From the NCBI RefSeq assembly GCF_019093865.1, contig NZ_JABJXD010000008.1, positions 30,934 through 94,933 of the forward strand: 64,000 bases of DNA. The letters are read 5' to 3'. Below are positions 30,739 to 40,992 of the stretch, in pieces. The translations under genes were made by a program, and so were the position numbers. This stretch comes from Lentibacillus saliphilus (lineage in GTDB: Bacteria > Bacillota > Bacilli > Bacillales > Amphibacillaceae). The notes under the pieces are model-generated. The model did no database searches and was not told the DNA's origin. It worked only from the letters and a program-made list of their open reading frames with translations. How positions within the stretch are numbered: the first letter of the stretch is position 1; every line of letters starts with the position of its first letter.

Positions 30739-30819
30739 TTTACATGTCTGTGTTCACTTATTTTAGCACAAAAATCTAATAATTAAAATATAACTAAAAA
30801 ATAAAAAGTATAACACACA

Positions 30820-30865
30820 ACAAAAAACCTTAGATGAATGAGACGTGCTTATTCCATCTAAGGTT
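30820..30865 (-). terminator. Terminator after tRNA-Arg
   Basis: A perfect 11-bp stem (AACCTTAGATG/CATCTAAGGTT) with an 18-base loop, followed by TTTTG on the minus strand, 22 bases past the tRNA. Confidence 0.75.
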
Positions 30866-30886
30866 ACAGCTTTAACATATTGGTAA

Positions 30887-30959
30887 CGCCCCCGGCAGGA
30901 TTCGAACCTGCGACACATGGTTTAGGAAACCAATGCTCTATCCCCTGAGCTACGGGGGC
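30887..30959 (-). tRNA. tRNA-Arg (anticodon CCT)
   Basis: A 73-nt cloverleaf: acceptor GCCCCCG/CGGGGGC, D arm AGCTCAGGGGATAGAGC, anticodon loop TTCCTAA with CCT, T arm CGCAGGTTCGAATCCTGCG-like. The discriminator is G. The CCA end is not encoded (the next bases are TTA), so it must be added afterwards. It reads AGG codons. Confidence 0.95.
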
Positions 30960-31088
30960 AAAAAAGCAAGCATTACTATTATACAAAAATACCTTCCTAT
31001 TGAAAAGCGAATCTTTTTTTCACATGGAACATCAATCGGTTGTGTGATAAAATAAAAACATTGTCGAACGTTGATGGGAGGAATGAGG

Positions 31089-31730
31089 ATGCAGGACGTC
31101 CCTTTTATAGCGATAGAAGGACCAATCGGCGTTGGAAAGACATCACTTGCCAAGAAGCTATCGGTCCACTTTGATTACCACTTGCTGAAGGAAATCGTTG
31201 AGGAAAATCCCTTTTTGGGTAAATTTTACGATGATATTGATGAGTGGAGCTTTCAAACTGAAATGTTCTTTTTATGCAATCGCTACAAGCAGTTAGAAGA
31301 CATCGAAAAGAAGTATTTAAACGTACAAAAACCGGTCATTGCCGATTACCATATATCGAAAAACATGATTTTTGCACAGCGCACCTTGCACAATGAAAAA
31401 TTTACGAAATACGAGCAAATCTATCATATATTAACGAAGGATATGCCACTTCCAAACATGCTTATTTACATCCATGCAGGGCTTGATACACTCATGGAGC
31501 GTATTCGCATGCGCGGACGGGATATTGAACAGAACATTAAACCGTCCTATTTGGCCCAGCTTTCCGAAGACTACGAGAGCTATATGAAATCATTTGAACA
31601 GCTTCATCCGGACATTCCTGTAATTCGAATTAACGGAGACGAGCTTGATTTTGTTAAAAAGCAACACGACTTAGAACAGATTATCGCCGACGTTAGTGGC
31701 TTTTTAAACCATCATACATCGAACGTATAA
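31089..31730 (+). CDS. dgk: Deoxyguanosine kinase
   Basis: Dgk phosphorylates deoxyguanosine for nucleotide salvage. The 213-residue product has the P-loop IEGPIGVGKTSLA near residue 10 and EWSFQTEMFFLCNRYKQ. It also has the DR-type motif VIADYHISKN, with Y in place of R as in B. subtilis Dgk, and the lid MRGRDIEQNI. GGGAGG precedes the ATG. It is followed after 13 bp by dck; the two form an operon head-on to replication, as in B. subtilis where the pair also lies between serS and yaaH. Confidence 0.94.
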   Translation: MQDVPFIAIEGPIGVGKTSLAKKLSVHFDYHLLKEIVEENPFLGKFYDDIDEWSFQTEMFFLCNRYKQLEDIEKKYLNVQKPVIADYHISKNMIFAQRTLHNEKFTKYEQIYHILTKDMPLPNMLIYIHAGLDTLMERIRMRGRDIEQNIKPSYLAQLSEDYESYMKSFEQLHPDIPVIRINGDELDFVKKQHDLEQIIADVSGFLNHHTSNV

Positions 31731-31743
31731 GTGAGGTACACAC

Positions 31744-32424
31744 ATGAAAAATCTTAGAAGCGTTTACAATATTCCGAACGACAGCATCATTACAATTGCC
31801 GGAACAGTGGGCATTGGTAAATCTACGATGACGAACGCCCTTGCGAAGGCGCTTAACTTCAAGACGTCTTTCGAGAAGGTTGACACGAACCCTTATCTCG
31901 AAAAATTTTACTATGATTTTGAACGGTGGAGCTTTCATCTGCAAATCTACTTCCTTGCTGAACGGTTTAAAGAGCAGAAGAAGATTTTTGAATATGGCGG
32001 TGGCTTTATTCAAGACCGCTCCATCTATGAAGATACCGGTATTTTCGCTAAAATGCACTATGACAACGGAACCATGTCACCAACCGACTATGAAACATAT
32101 ACGAACTTATTTGAGGCGATGGTGATGACACCGTATTTCCCACATCCCGACTTATTAATCTATCTTGAAGGGTCCTTCGAGGAGATTATGGAACGGATTA
32201 ATAAACGTGGCCGCGAAATGGAAAAGAATACGCCAATTTCATACTGGGAAGATATGTACAACCGATATGAAAATTGGGTGAACAACTTTAACGCCTGTCC
32301 GATCATGCGCTTAAGCATTGCAGATTACGATATTGTCGAAGAAGAAGGATCTATTGAACCAATCCTAGAAAAAATCGGGCACTTTATCCAGCAATCACGC
32401 AAATGGAAAGCTGGTCAGCTATAA
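31744..32424 (+). CDS. dck: Deoxyadenosine/deoxycytidine kinase
   Basis: Dck phosphorylates deoxyadenosine and deoxycytidine. The 226-residue product has the P-loop IAGTVGIGKSTMT near residue 18, ERWSFHLQIYFLAERFK, the catalytic FIQDRSIYED (DRS) near residue 88 and the lid NKRGREMEK. GTGAGGT precedes the ATG. It is the downstream gene of the dgk-dck pair. Repeat array C begins 37 bp after its stop codon, and the transcript end is probably the hairpin at 32676 beyond the array. Confidence 0.94.
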   Translation: MKNLRSVYNIPNDSIITIAGTVGIGKSTMTNALAKALNFKTSFEKVDTNPYLEKFYYDFERWSFHLQIYFLAERFKEQKKIFEYGGGFIQDRSIYEDTGIFAKMHYDNGTMSPTDYETYTNLFEAMVMTPYFPHPDLLIYLEGSFEEIMERINKRGREMEKNTPISYWEDMYNRYENWVNNFNACPIMRLSIADYDIVEEEGSIEPILEKIGHFIQQSRKWKAGQL

Positions 32425-32461
32425 CGATACGATTAAACAGGTCGTTAGCAAGACGGTAAAT

Positions 32462-32621
32462 CAAGTAGCAGAAACGCATATATCCCATATGCGCCGCATA
32501 AAAAGCGATTCAACCGCATATATGCTCAAATAGACGCATATCGATCAAAACAGGCGCATAACTCGAGAAACAGCCGTATAAATGGGTTTCGAGCCGCATA
32601 AAAGGACACGCAGCCGTATAA
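32462..32621 (-). repeat. Period-20 ATGCGG repeat array C (8 units, inverted)
   Basis: On the plus strand the cores CGCATA, CGCATA, CGCATA, CGCATA, CGCATA, CGTATA, CGCATA, CGTATA end at 32480, 32500, 32520 and so on to 32620, exactly every 20 bp. On the minus strand they read TATGCG or TATACG. As in arrays A and B there are eight units with about 12 variable bases in each. It lies in the 3' flank of dck, with the CCGCATA-type strand on the dck sense strand. Imperfect cores beyond 32621 suggest decayed extra units. Confidence 0.88.
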
Positions 32622-32671
32622 CCGGCCATACACATCATTCAGCGGTCATAAGCACGAATTTCGCACACACA

Positions 32672-32722
32672 ATAAAGCCGGAAGGAAGCATCCCTAAACA
32701 AGGAACTTCCTTCCGGCTCTTT
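32672..32722. terminator. Bidirectional terminator between dck and proC
   Basis: A perfect 13-bp stem (AGCCGGAAGGAAG/CTTCCTTCCGGCT) with a 17-base loop, followed by CTTTC on the plus strand and TTTATT on the minus strand. It lies between convergent dck and proC, beyond array C. Confidence 0.8.
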
Positions 32723-32753
32723 CGTTGACCTCACTTCTAATAAAAAACAACCT

Positions 32754-33563
32754 TTATCGACCAAGCTCCACCGAACGTGCACGCGCACTTTCAACGCATG
32801 CTTTAATGATCGCTTCAAAATCATGAGCTTGCAATGTGTTGATACCTGCCTCAGTTGTGCCGTTAGGGCTCGTTATTTTTTTCCTTAATAAAGCTGGTGC
32901 ATCAGAGGAAGATGCGAGCATATTGCCAGCACCTACGACCGTTTGGATGAGCAGTGATCGCGCGACGTCACGATCAAGCCCTGCATCAAGCGCCGCTTTC
33001 TCCATCGCTTCGATTAAATAATACATGTAGGCTGGACCACTTCCGGAAATTGCTGTGACAGCGTGCATGTCCTTTTCAGCCACGACCGTTGTTGTTCCAA
33101 TCGTTTGCAAAAGCATCTCTGCAGCCTTCAAATGGCTTTCTTGAACATACGCCCCCGCACAAATCGCCGTTGCAGATGCACCAACAGCGGCTGATGTGTT
33201 CGGCATCGCGCGAACGACAGGAATATCTCCCGAAAATCGTTGTTCAATAAATGTCGTTTCAAGTCCGGCAACGACCGATATAACGAGTTGATCAGAGGTC
33301 ACATCTTGTTTAATCGCAGCAAGAGCCGCTTCTGCATCATGAGGCTTCGTTGCCAAAATAATCATATTAGCTTCCTTCAAGGCAGCTTGTTTATCCGATA
33401 AACAGGTCACGCCGTACGCTTCATTTAAAGCTTTCAACCGCTGTTTATTTTCTTTATTTGTAACATAGATATTTTGACAGTTGAGTACTTGAGCATCCAC
33501 TAAGCCTGCGATCATCGCTTCTGCCATAGATCCCGCACCAATAAATACGATTTTTTCAGCCAT
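32754..33563 (-). CDS. proC: Pyrroline-5-carboxylate reductase
   Basis: ProC makes proline from pyrroline-5-carboxylate with NAD(P)H. The 269-residue enzyme has the dinucleotide motif IVFIGAGSMAEAMIAGL at residues 4-20. The catalytic-domain signature VTAISGSGPAYMYYLIEAM, the LLIQTVVGAGNML region and the C-terminal KKITSPNGTTEAG block all follow. AGGAGGG precedes the ATG. It is a single gene between dck and the SulP gene; B. subtilis has no proC here. Confidence 0.95.
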   Translation of the reverse strand: MAEKIVFIGAGSMAEAMIAGLVDAQVLNCQNIYVTNKENKQRLKALNEAYGVTCLSDKQAALKEANMIILATKPHDAEAALAAIKQDVTSDQLVISVVAGLETTFIEQRFSGDIPVVRAMPNTSAAVGASATAICAGAYVQESHLKAAEMLLQTIGTTTVVAEKDMHAVTAISGSGPAYMYYLIEAMEKAALDAGLDRDVARSLLIQTVVGAGNMLASSSDAPALLRKKITSPNGTTEAGINTLQAHDFEAIIKACVESARARSVELGR

Positions 33564-33594
33564 TGTGTCCCTCCTTTTCAAAAACCTATATAAA

Positions 33595-33672
33595 AGCCAT
33601 CCTACCCTACAAAAGGGCAAGATGGCGATGACTTACAATACATAGGATCGCCCATACATACGTTGTAAGTAC
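33595..33672. other. Two hairpins between proC and the SulP gene
   Basis: GCCATC...CCCT/AGGG...GATGGC (33596-33626) and ACTTACAA/TTGTAAGT (33631-33669) are nested and flanking inverted repeats upstream of proC. Neither has a clear T tract, and no T-box sequence is present. They may belong to a proC leader or to the end of the SulP transcript. Confidence 0.35.
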
Positions 33673-33724
33673 TATAGAACGCATCACGCGTCATGTCAAC
33701 TAAGCATGTCTTTTAAAACCGTCA

Positions 33725-35203
33725 TTATGAATTCGCTGCTTTTTCAATTGTGTGTGTACCGTGATAAGTGCCTAGTTTCTTCAACAGCTGATCACTTTCC
33801 TGATTCAAGCCTTTGATCTCAACTTGTACGCCATTTTGTTCATATTTCATGACGACTTTATCAATGGCACCCACAGCAGAATCATCCCATAGATGAGCGT
33901 GTGTCAAATCTATCTTCACTGACTCAATATCCGATTCATAGGAAAAGCCTTCAATAAATTCTGTTGTTGAGGCAAAAAAGAGCTGTCCAGTCACTTGATA
34001 CACAACCTTTGCAGACGCATCTGTTGCAAGTCTTGCCACTTTTATTTTGGAAATCTTGGCGGCAAAGAAAATGGCACTCAGCATAATACCGACGAGCACG
34101 CCTTTTGATAAGTCATGTGTGAACAGCACGGTTACGACTGTCGCAACCATTACTGTCGTATCTGTAATTGGTGTTTTATGCAATGTCTTAAGGGTTGACC
34201 ATTCAAACGTACCGATCGACACCATAATCATAACGCCGACGAGCGCTGCCATCGGAATTTGAACAACAAAATCACTTAAAAGCAAAATAAGCATCATTAA
34301 GAACGTACCTGCTACAAGTGCTGACAAGCGTCCGCGACCACCTGATTTAACGTTAATAACTGACTGACCGATCATTGCACAGCCTGCCATGCCACCAAAT
34401 AGTCCTGAGACGATATTGGCAATTCCTTGACCGCGTGCTTCTTTATTTTTGTCACTCGTTGTTTCAGTCATATCGTCGACAATTGTCGCTGTCAGCAATG
34501 ATTCAACGAGACCGACAATGGCAATTGATAGGGAATATGGAAAAATAATTTGCAACGTTTCAAGGTTAAACGGTATATCAGGAATCATAAATATCGGTAA
34601 TGATTGGGTTAATTCACCCATATCACCGACTGTTCGCACACCACTGCCTGTTGTAATGGCGATCAGTGTAATCACGATGATTGCAACGAGTGGTGATGGG
34701 ACGGCTTTTGTCATCCGCGGTAAAATATAAATAATGGCTAAAGCACCCGCTACCATCGCGTACATCACCCACGTTTCACCTACGAAATGGGTGATTTGTG
34801 AGGTGAATATTAATATTGCTAAAGCATTAACGAAGCCGACCATGACAGCCTTAGGAACAAATTTCATCAGTTTACCAAGCTTCAGTGCTCCCATAATAAT
34901 TTGCAAAATACCTGTTAAAATTGTAGCCGCTAATAAATACTGTAAGCCGTATTCTGCAACGAGCGTTACCATTAATAAAGCAGTCGCTCCGGTTGCAGCC
35001 GAGATCATACCAGGACGCCCACCGACAAAGGCAATGACGACCGCAATACAAAATGATGCATACAGCCCAACCATTGGATCAACGCCAGCAATAACGGAAA
35101 AGGCAATCGCTTCAGGAATTAAAGCTAAGGCGACAACAATTCCAGCCAACACATCTCCTCTTATATTGCCAAACCATTCTTGTTTTAATGTCAATTCATT
35201 CAC
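33725..35203 (-). CDS. SulP family anion transporter with STAS domain
   Basis: A 492-residue membrane transporter for an inorganic anion (sulfate or bicarbonate in relatives). About 10 to 12 hydrophobic segments span residues 15-385, with the family signatures [23 protein letters not shown] near the start and [28 protein letters not shown] in the middle. A C-terminal STAS domain (about 390-480) contains [17 protein letters not shown]. The substrate cannot be told from sequence; the compact form resembles SulP-type bicarbonate or sulfate carriers. It is divergent from the UspA gene. Confidence 0.88.
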   Translation of the reverse strand: MNELTLKQEWFGNIRGDVLAGIVVALALIPEAIAFSVIAGVDPMVGLYASFCIAVVIAFVGGRPGMISAATGATALLMVTLVAEYGLQYLLAATILTGILQIIMGALKLGKLMKFVPKAVMVGFVNALAILIFTSQITHFVGETWVMYAMVAGALAIIYILPRMTKAVPSPLVAIIVITLIAITTGSGVRTVGDMGELTQSLPIFMIPDIPFNLETLQIIFPYSLSIAIVGLVESLLTATIVDDMTETTSDKNKEARGQGIANIVSGLFGGMAGCAMIGQSVINVKSGGRGRLSALVAGTFLMMLILLLSDFVVQIPMAALVGVMIMVSIGTFEWSTLKTLHKTPITDTTVMVATVVTVLFTHDLSKGVLVGIMLSAIFFAAKISKIKVARLATDASAKVVYQVTGQLFFASTTEFIEGFSYESDIESVKIDLTHAHLWDDSAVGAIDKVVMKYEQNGVQVEIKGLNQESDQLLKKLGTYHGTHTIEKAANS

Positions 35204-35314
35204 ATCTCTTTCTACATTGATTTTTTATATTTAAACCATGCACACGACAGCACATAGTCTTTTGGATTTATGACATATCCAGTCAAGTGACAGGTACCTA
35301 AAAACAAACGCCCT

Positions 35315-35336
35315 ACACGAACAATCGTGTTATAAT
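35315..35336 (+). promoter_or_regulatory. UspA gene promoter region with inverted repeat
   Basis: ACACGA-ACAA-TCGTGT forms a perfect 6-bp inverted repeat immediately followed by TATAAT (35331-35336), about 40 bases before the uspA start. No good -35 box stands 17 bases upstream, so an activator may bind the repeat. Confidence 0.45.
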
Positions 35337-35376
35337 GGGGAAAATATGAAGTTGAACGTCATTAAGGGGGGTAACC

Positions 35377-35793
35377 ATGTATCAAAAAATCTTGCTTGCA
35401 TCGGATGGTTCAGAGCATGCATTACGCGCTGCGGACCATGCATTTTCACTAGCAAGCTTACAAAAGGACGCTCAAGTAGATATCATTTATGTTGTTGATA
35501 CAAAACACGCTAAGGAAGATGTTATTCATCACTGGGGAGAAGACACATCTGTATTAAGAAAACAGCGGATGTCGATGTTTGAGCAAAAAGCGCAGTATCA
35601 TAACGTTCCTTACGAGCTCACATTTCTACACGGCGAGCCTGGACCAACGATCGTCAAACATGCCAATCATCACGACTATGATATCGTTGTGATCGGCAGT
35701 CGGGGACTTAATGTCCTGCAGGAAATGGTTCTTGGTAGTGTGAGTCATAAAGTAGCTAAGCGGGTCAATTGCCCAGTCCTAATCATTAAATAG
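35377..35793 (+). CDS. Universal stress protein family (UspA)
   Basis: A 138-residue single-domain UspA protein, probably an ATP-binding stress or transport modulator. It has the N-terminal ILLASDGSEHA and the nucleotide motif IGSRGLNVLQEMVLGSVSHKVAKRVNCPVLIIK (G-x2-G-x9-G-S). It is divergent from the SulP transporter. In many bacteria SulP and UspA genes are neighbours or fused, so a functional link is plausible. AAGGGGGG precedes the ATG. Confidence 0.88.
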   Translation: MYQKILLASDGSEHALRAADHAFSLASLQKDAQVDIIYVVDTKHAKEDVIHHWGEDTSVLRKQRMSMFEQKAQYHNVPYELTFLHGEPGPTIVKHANHHDYDIVVIGSRGLNVLQEMVLGSVSHKVAKRVNCPVLIIK

Positions 35794-35809
35794 TCCATAA
35801 ATAAAACGA

Positions 35810-35840
35810 AACCACCACTGCACATCCAGTGGTGGTTATA
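35810..35840. terminator. Terminator between uspA and tRNA-Ser
   Basis: A perfect 11-bp stem (AACCACCACTG/CAGTGGTGGTT) with a 6-base loop between the convergent uspA and tRNA-Ser genes. Confidence 0.8.
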
Positions 35841-35867
35841 TATATAATTATCATTTTAAAATTTAAA

Positions 35868-35960
35868 TGGAGGAGGTAGAGGGATTCGAACCCCCGCGCG
35901 GTTTGACCCGCCTGTCGGTTTTCAAGACCGATCCCTTCAGCCAGACTTGGGTATACCTCC
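35868..35960 (-). tRNA. tRNA-Ser (anticodon TGA)
   Basis: A class II tRNA of 93 nt including an encoded CCA. The acceptor is GGAGGTA/TACCTCC, the D arm CAAGTCTGGCTGAAGG, the anticodon arm CGGTC-TTGAAAA-CCG (anticodon TGA), a long variable arm CAGGCGGGTCAAACCGCGC, and a T arm GGGGGTTCGAATCCC. The base before CCA (discriminator) is T, where the same tRNA in Bacillus normally has G. It lies close to serS, as in B. subtilis. Confidence 0.93.
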
Positions 35961-36105
35961 ATGCAACGTTTAATAATATACAACAATTTGCGACACTTGT
36001 CAATGGAAGATCGATATTTTATTTTATTTAATAAAAAATCTATGCACCGTTTCGTTAAATCATCATCCCGTCCTCTAGATGTGGACGGGATGATACATAC
36101 CTTAC

Positions 36106-37690
<1,585 letters not shown>

Positions 37691-37801
37691 ATTGATGCTT
37701 GATTATGTTCTATCATAGCCAATTTAATATGATTATGCAAGCACGCACATTATTGACACGCTTTTATGGATATTTCGATCATCACAACCATTAAAATATT
37801 C

Positions 37802-37830
37802 TTGCTATTTTGGATGATTTATTATATATT
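37802..37830 (+). promoter_or_regulatory. Promoter of the peptide-binding lipoprotein gene
   Basis: TTGCTA and TATATT with a 17-base spacer, about 60 bases before the start codon. Confidence 0.4.
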
Positions 37831-37889
37831 TGTAATTAGGTTGCTCCACTAAGCAATCATTTACACACATACTGGGGGGTATTAAAACT

Positions 37890-39515
37890 ATGAAGTCTAG
37901 AAAAATGCTATGGCTTGTATCTCTATTGTTTATGCTCGCATTTGTATTAGCAGCATGCGCAGGAGACGGTACACCAAATAACGACTCCGAGAACAACGAC
38001 GACAACGGAGCGGCTGAAGGAAATGATGATTCAGATAACGCTGCAAAAGGCGGAGACATCATTATTGCAATGGGGTCTGATGCTGTCACGTTATCAACAC
38101 AAGGATCAAACGACGTGCCATCAAGTAACGTCGGAGAAAACGTCTACGAGACGCTAACCGTCCTCGATGAAAATCAAGAGGTACAACCAGGGTTAGCAGA
38201 CTGGGAAGAAATTGATGAAACAACTTGGGACTTCCATATAAAGGAAGGCATTAAGTTCCATGATGGCGAAGAGCTGAACGCAGAAGCTGTAAAGCAGAAC
38301 TTTGACCGTCTCGTTGATGAAAAAATCGCTTCTCCACGTTCCTTCTTGCTTGAAGCTGTTGACAGCTGGGAAGTAACAGGCGATTACACACTGCGCATTA
38401 ATTTGAAATATGCATACGCACCGCTCTTATCTAACTTAGCTCATAGTGGAACAGGGATCATGAGTCCTAAAGTAATTGAAGAAGATTATAAGCAGTTAGA
38501 AGAAGGCGGCGATCCTGACGCATACATTAACAAAAATCCTGCTGGTACAGGTCCATTTAAATTACAAGAGTGGACACCAGGTGAAAAGATTGTATTAGAA
38601 AGATATGAAGACTATTGGGGCGACAATGCCAAGCTTGATACAATCACATTTAAAGTTGTAAGTGAGCAAAGTGCACGTATTGCTGAGCTTGATACAGAAG
38701 GCTCTCACATTGTTGACAATATCGGTCCAAACAACGTATCACGAGTTGAGGGAATGGATAATGCTGACGTTCTTCAGGAGCCAAGTGTTTCCCTTTCATA
38801 CGTTGGCTTCAACGCTCAAAAAGAACCTTTTGATAATGTAAAAGTCCGTCAAGCGATCTCAATGGCGATTGATAAAGATGAGATCATTCAAGGTATCTAT
38901 AATGGCGTTGGTATTCCAGCGATCGGTCCATTGGCACCACCCGTGTTCGGTTATGATGAAAATGTTGATGGTCTAGAGTATGATGTTGAGAAAGCGAAAG
39001 AATTGCTTGCAGAAGCTGGCTATGAAGACGGCTTTTCAACGACAATCTGGACAAACGACAATGAGCAACGTGTCGATACAGCTGTTAATGTCCAGGCTCA
39101 ACTGAAAGAAATTGGTATCGACGTTAAAATTGAAGAGCTCGAATGGGGCGCTTACCTAGAGAGAACGGCCAATGGCGAGCATGACATGTTTATCCTAGGC
39201 TGGTCTGTCGTAACGTCAGATGCGGACTATGGCATGTATCCATTGTTCCACTCTTCAGCAGTCGGTGATCCAGGAAACCGTTCATTCCTTGAAAATGACG
39301 AGCTTGATAAAGTCCTTGATGATGCACGAAAAGAAACAGATCCACAAGCACGTCAGGACCTATACTCACAAGCACAAGAAATGCTCGTTGAACTTGCACC
39401 AATGCTATACATCCATCACCAGGAGTATCTAATTGGTGTCAATAGTACCGTTAAAGATTTCTCAATTAACCCACAAGGCATCTATCAGCTTAAAGATGCA
39501 TATATTGAACAATAA
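37890..39515 (+). CDS. Peptide ABC transporter substrate-binding lipoprotein (SBP family 5)
   Basis: A 541-residue extracytoplasmic solute-binding lipoprotein for peptides or a similar ligand. A signal peptide ends in the lipobox L20-A-A-C23. An acidic, asparagine-rich linker follows (about 24-52), then the SBP family 5 domain, with GIKFHDGEELNAEAVKQNFDR and NPAGTGPFKLQEW. The acidic linker hints at life in salty or alkaline conditions. GGGGGG precedes the ATG. It is convergent with the permease operon at 39946-43867, which has no binding protein of its own, so it is the likely partner. Confidence 0.88.
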   Translation: MKSRKMLWLVSLLFMLAFVLAACAGDGTPNNDSENNDDNGAAEGNDDSDNAAKGGDIIIAMGSDAVTLSTQGSNDVPSSNVGENVYETLTVLDENQEVQPGLADWEEIDETTWDFHIKEGIKFHDGEELNAEAVKQNFDRLVDEKIASPRSFLLEAVDSWEVTGDYTLRINLKYAYAPLLSNLAHSGTGIMSPKVIEEDYKQLEEGGDPDAYINKNPAGTGPFKLQEWTPGEKIVLERYEDYWGDNAKLDTITFKVVSEQSARIAELDTEGSHIVDNIGPNNVSRVEGMDNADVLQEPSVSLSYVGFNAQKEPFDNVKVRQAISMAIDKDEIIQGIYNGVGIPAIGPLAPPVFGYDENVDGLEYDVEKAKELLAEAGYEDGFSTTIWTNDNEQRVDTAVNVQAQLKEIGIDVKIEELEWGAYLERTANGEHDMFILGWSVVTSDADYGMYPLFHSSAVGDPGNRSFLENDELDKVLDDARKETDPQARQDLYSQAQEMLVELAPMLYIHHQEYLIGVNSTVKDFSINPQGIYQLKDAYIEQ

Positions 39516-39523
39516 ATGTCATA

Positions 39524-39562
39524 AAGCAACCTAAGGGGCTCGTGCCCCTAGGTTGCTTCATA
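39524..39562 (+). terminator. Terminator after the binding lipoprotein
   Basis: A 14-bp near-perfect stem (AAGCAACCTAAGGGG/CCCCTAGGTTGCTT) with a 6-base loop, just past the stop codon. Confidence 0.85.
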
Positions 39563-39637
39563 ATGTATCTATCGTATCGTTGTTATTCAGCCATTTCTCA
39601 AGATGTGAATGAATAAAAATTGATAAGAGGGTTAAAG

Positions 39638-39793
39638 ATGAATTTACCATTAATTATAACGTTGGTCGTCTGTGCGCTTTTATTGTTGACGATTGGTTTT
39701 TTAACCAAAAAGAGATGGTTACAAGTCGTATCATTGATGATGATTTCCATTTCGATTTGGCAATTTGGTAGTCTTTTGATTAGTAAGCTATAG
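39638..39793 (+). CDS. Small two-helix membrane protein, unknown
   Basis: A 51-codon frame (MNLPLIITLVVCALLLLTIG..., ending SLLISKL) has AAGAGGG six bases before its ATG. Two hydrophobic segments (residues 3-21 and 28-49) are joined by the basic loop TKKRW, giving a hairpin across the membrane. It lies between two terminators, so it has its own transcript. I do not recognise a family. It could modulate the neighbouring peptide transporter. Confidence 0.6.
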   Translation: MNLPLIITLVVCALLLLTIGFLTKKRWLQVVSLMMISISIWQFGSLLISKL

Positions 39794-39819
39794 CTCTATT
39801 ATAATCGTTTTATACAAAC

Positions 39820-39907
39820 AAAGGCTGACTCCAAAGTGTGTGCTACTGCCCTACAAACCAGATGAACATCTGGCTGATAGGCGCACACCTTTGAGTCAGC
39901 CTTTTTA
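39820..39907. terminator. Long bidirectional terminator before the peptide transporter operon
   Basis: AAAGGCTGACTC...GTGTGTGC pairs with GCGCACAC...GAGTCAGCCTTTTT, enclosing a second hairpin (CCAGATG/CATCTGG). It separates the convergent small membrane protein and the transporter ATPase gene. Confidence 0.8.
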
Positions 39908-39945
39908 ATTTGTTATATTTAGTGCCCACATCTCACGTTTATGCA

Positions 39946-40992
39946 TTATGTCAATGTTGGTTCATTCTCTTGGCTCTGTTCATTTGGCGGCTGTCCCGCA
40001 TAAATCTTTTCTATATGATGGCAGGCAGCTTGATGGCCTTCCTTCATCATGGACAAGTTACGGAGCTGTGGTTCTTCCTGTTTACATAGGTCTGTTGCAA
40101 ACGGACACCGCGTATGAAAGCGACAGCCTGAAGGTGGATCGATCGGTGACGGAACATCACCTTTTAAGATGATCCGTTCTTTTTTATGCTCTGGATCAGG
40201 TGTTGGGATCGCTGACAGAAGCGCTTTCGTATAGGGATGCTGTGGATTATCAAATAACGATTTTTTATCTGCAATCTCCACAACTTTACCGAGATACATT
40301 ACGATAATACGATCTGAAATGTGTCGAACAACACCGAGATCATGGGCAATGAATAAATATGTTAAATTAAATTGCCGCTGTAGCTTTTTCAACAAATTAA
40401 GCACTTGAGCCTGAATCGATACGTCAAGCGCAGAGACAGCCTCATCACAAATAATGAGCTTCGGATCAACCGACAGGGCGCGGGCAATTCCGATCCGCTG
40501 TCTTTGACCACCTGAGAATTCATGCGGATACCGATCAAGCTGTTCAGCGTTCATTCCGACTGTTTCAAGCAATTCAACGGCACGTGCTTCCCGTTGATGT
40601 TTCGGAACGACATTTTGAATGGCCATCGCTTCGGTTAAGATTTTTTTAACCGTTTGACGCGGATTTAAGGACGCAAATGGATCCTGGAAAATCACTTGTA
40701 GATCCTTACGTTTTTTCCGCATCTTACGTTTACTTAAAGACAACAGATCGACCCCATCAAACTCTATCGTCCCATCGGTCGGTTCATCTAGTCTTAGGAT
40801 GGCTCTTCCTGTCGTTGACTTCCCACAACCAGACTCTCCTACCACACTTAGTGTTTCGCCTTCGAAGATTTGAAAGGAGATATCATCAACTGCTTTAACG
40901 TGGTTGACGGTTCTTCCTAAAAAACCACCTTTAATCGGAAAATATTGTTTTAAATGATCGACTTCAAGAAGTTGTTTTTTGGTCAACAACAT
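39946..40992 (-). CDS. Oligopeptide/dipeptide ABC transporter ATP-binding protein (OppF-type)
   Basis: The second ATPase of a peptide importer. The 348-residue protein has Walker A VVGESGCGKSTTG near residue 53, Q-loop IFQDPFASLNP, signature FSGGQRQRIGIARAL and Walker B IICDEAVSALD. The C-terminal oligopeptide-type extension carries [14 protein letters not shown], which binds an iron-sulfur or metal centre in some relatives. It is the last gene of the operon and overlaps the preceding ATPase gene by 29 bp. Confidence 0.92.
   Translation of the reverse strand: MLLTKKQLLEVDHLKQYFPIKGGFLGRTVNHVKAVDDISFQIFEGETLSVVGESGCGKSTTGRAILRLDEPTDGTIEFDGVDLLSLSKRKMRKKRKDLQVIFQDPFASLNPRQTVKKILTEAMAIQNVVPKHQREARAVELLETVGMNAEQLDRYPHEFSGGQRQRIGIARALSVDPKLIICDEAVSALDVSIQAQVLNLLKKLQRQFNLTYLFIAHDLGVVRHISDRIIVMYLGKVVEIADKKSLFDNPQHPYTKALLSAIPTPDPEHKKERIILKGDVPSPIDPPSGCRFHTRCPFATDLCKQEEPQLRNLSMMKEGHQAACHHIEKIYAGQPPNEQSQENEPTLT

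Noticed and set aside
33595..33672. T-box or proline-responsive riboswitch upstream of proC
   Set aside because: No GGTGG-type T-box sequence and no terminator T run are present; only simple inverted repeats.
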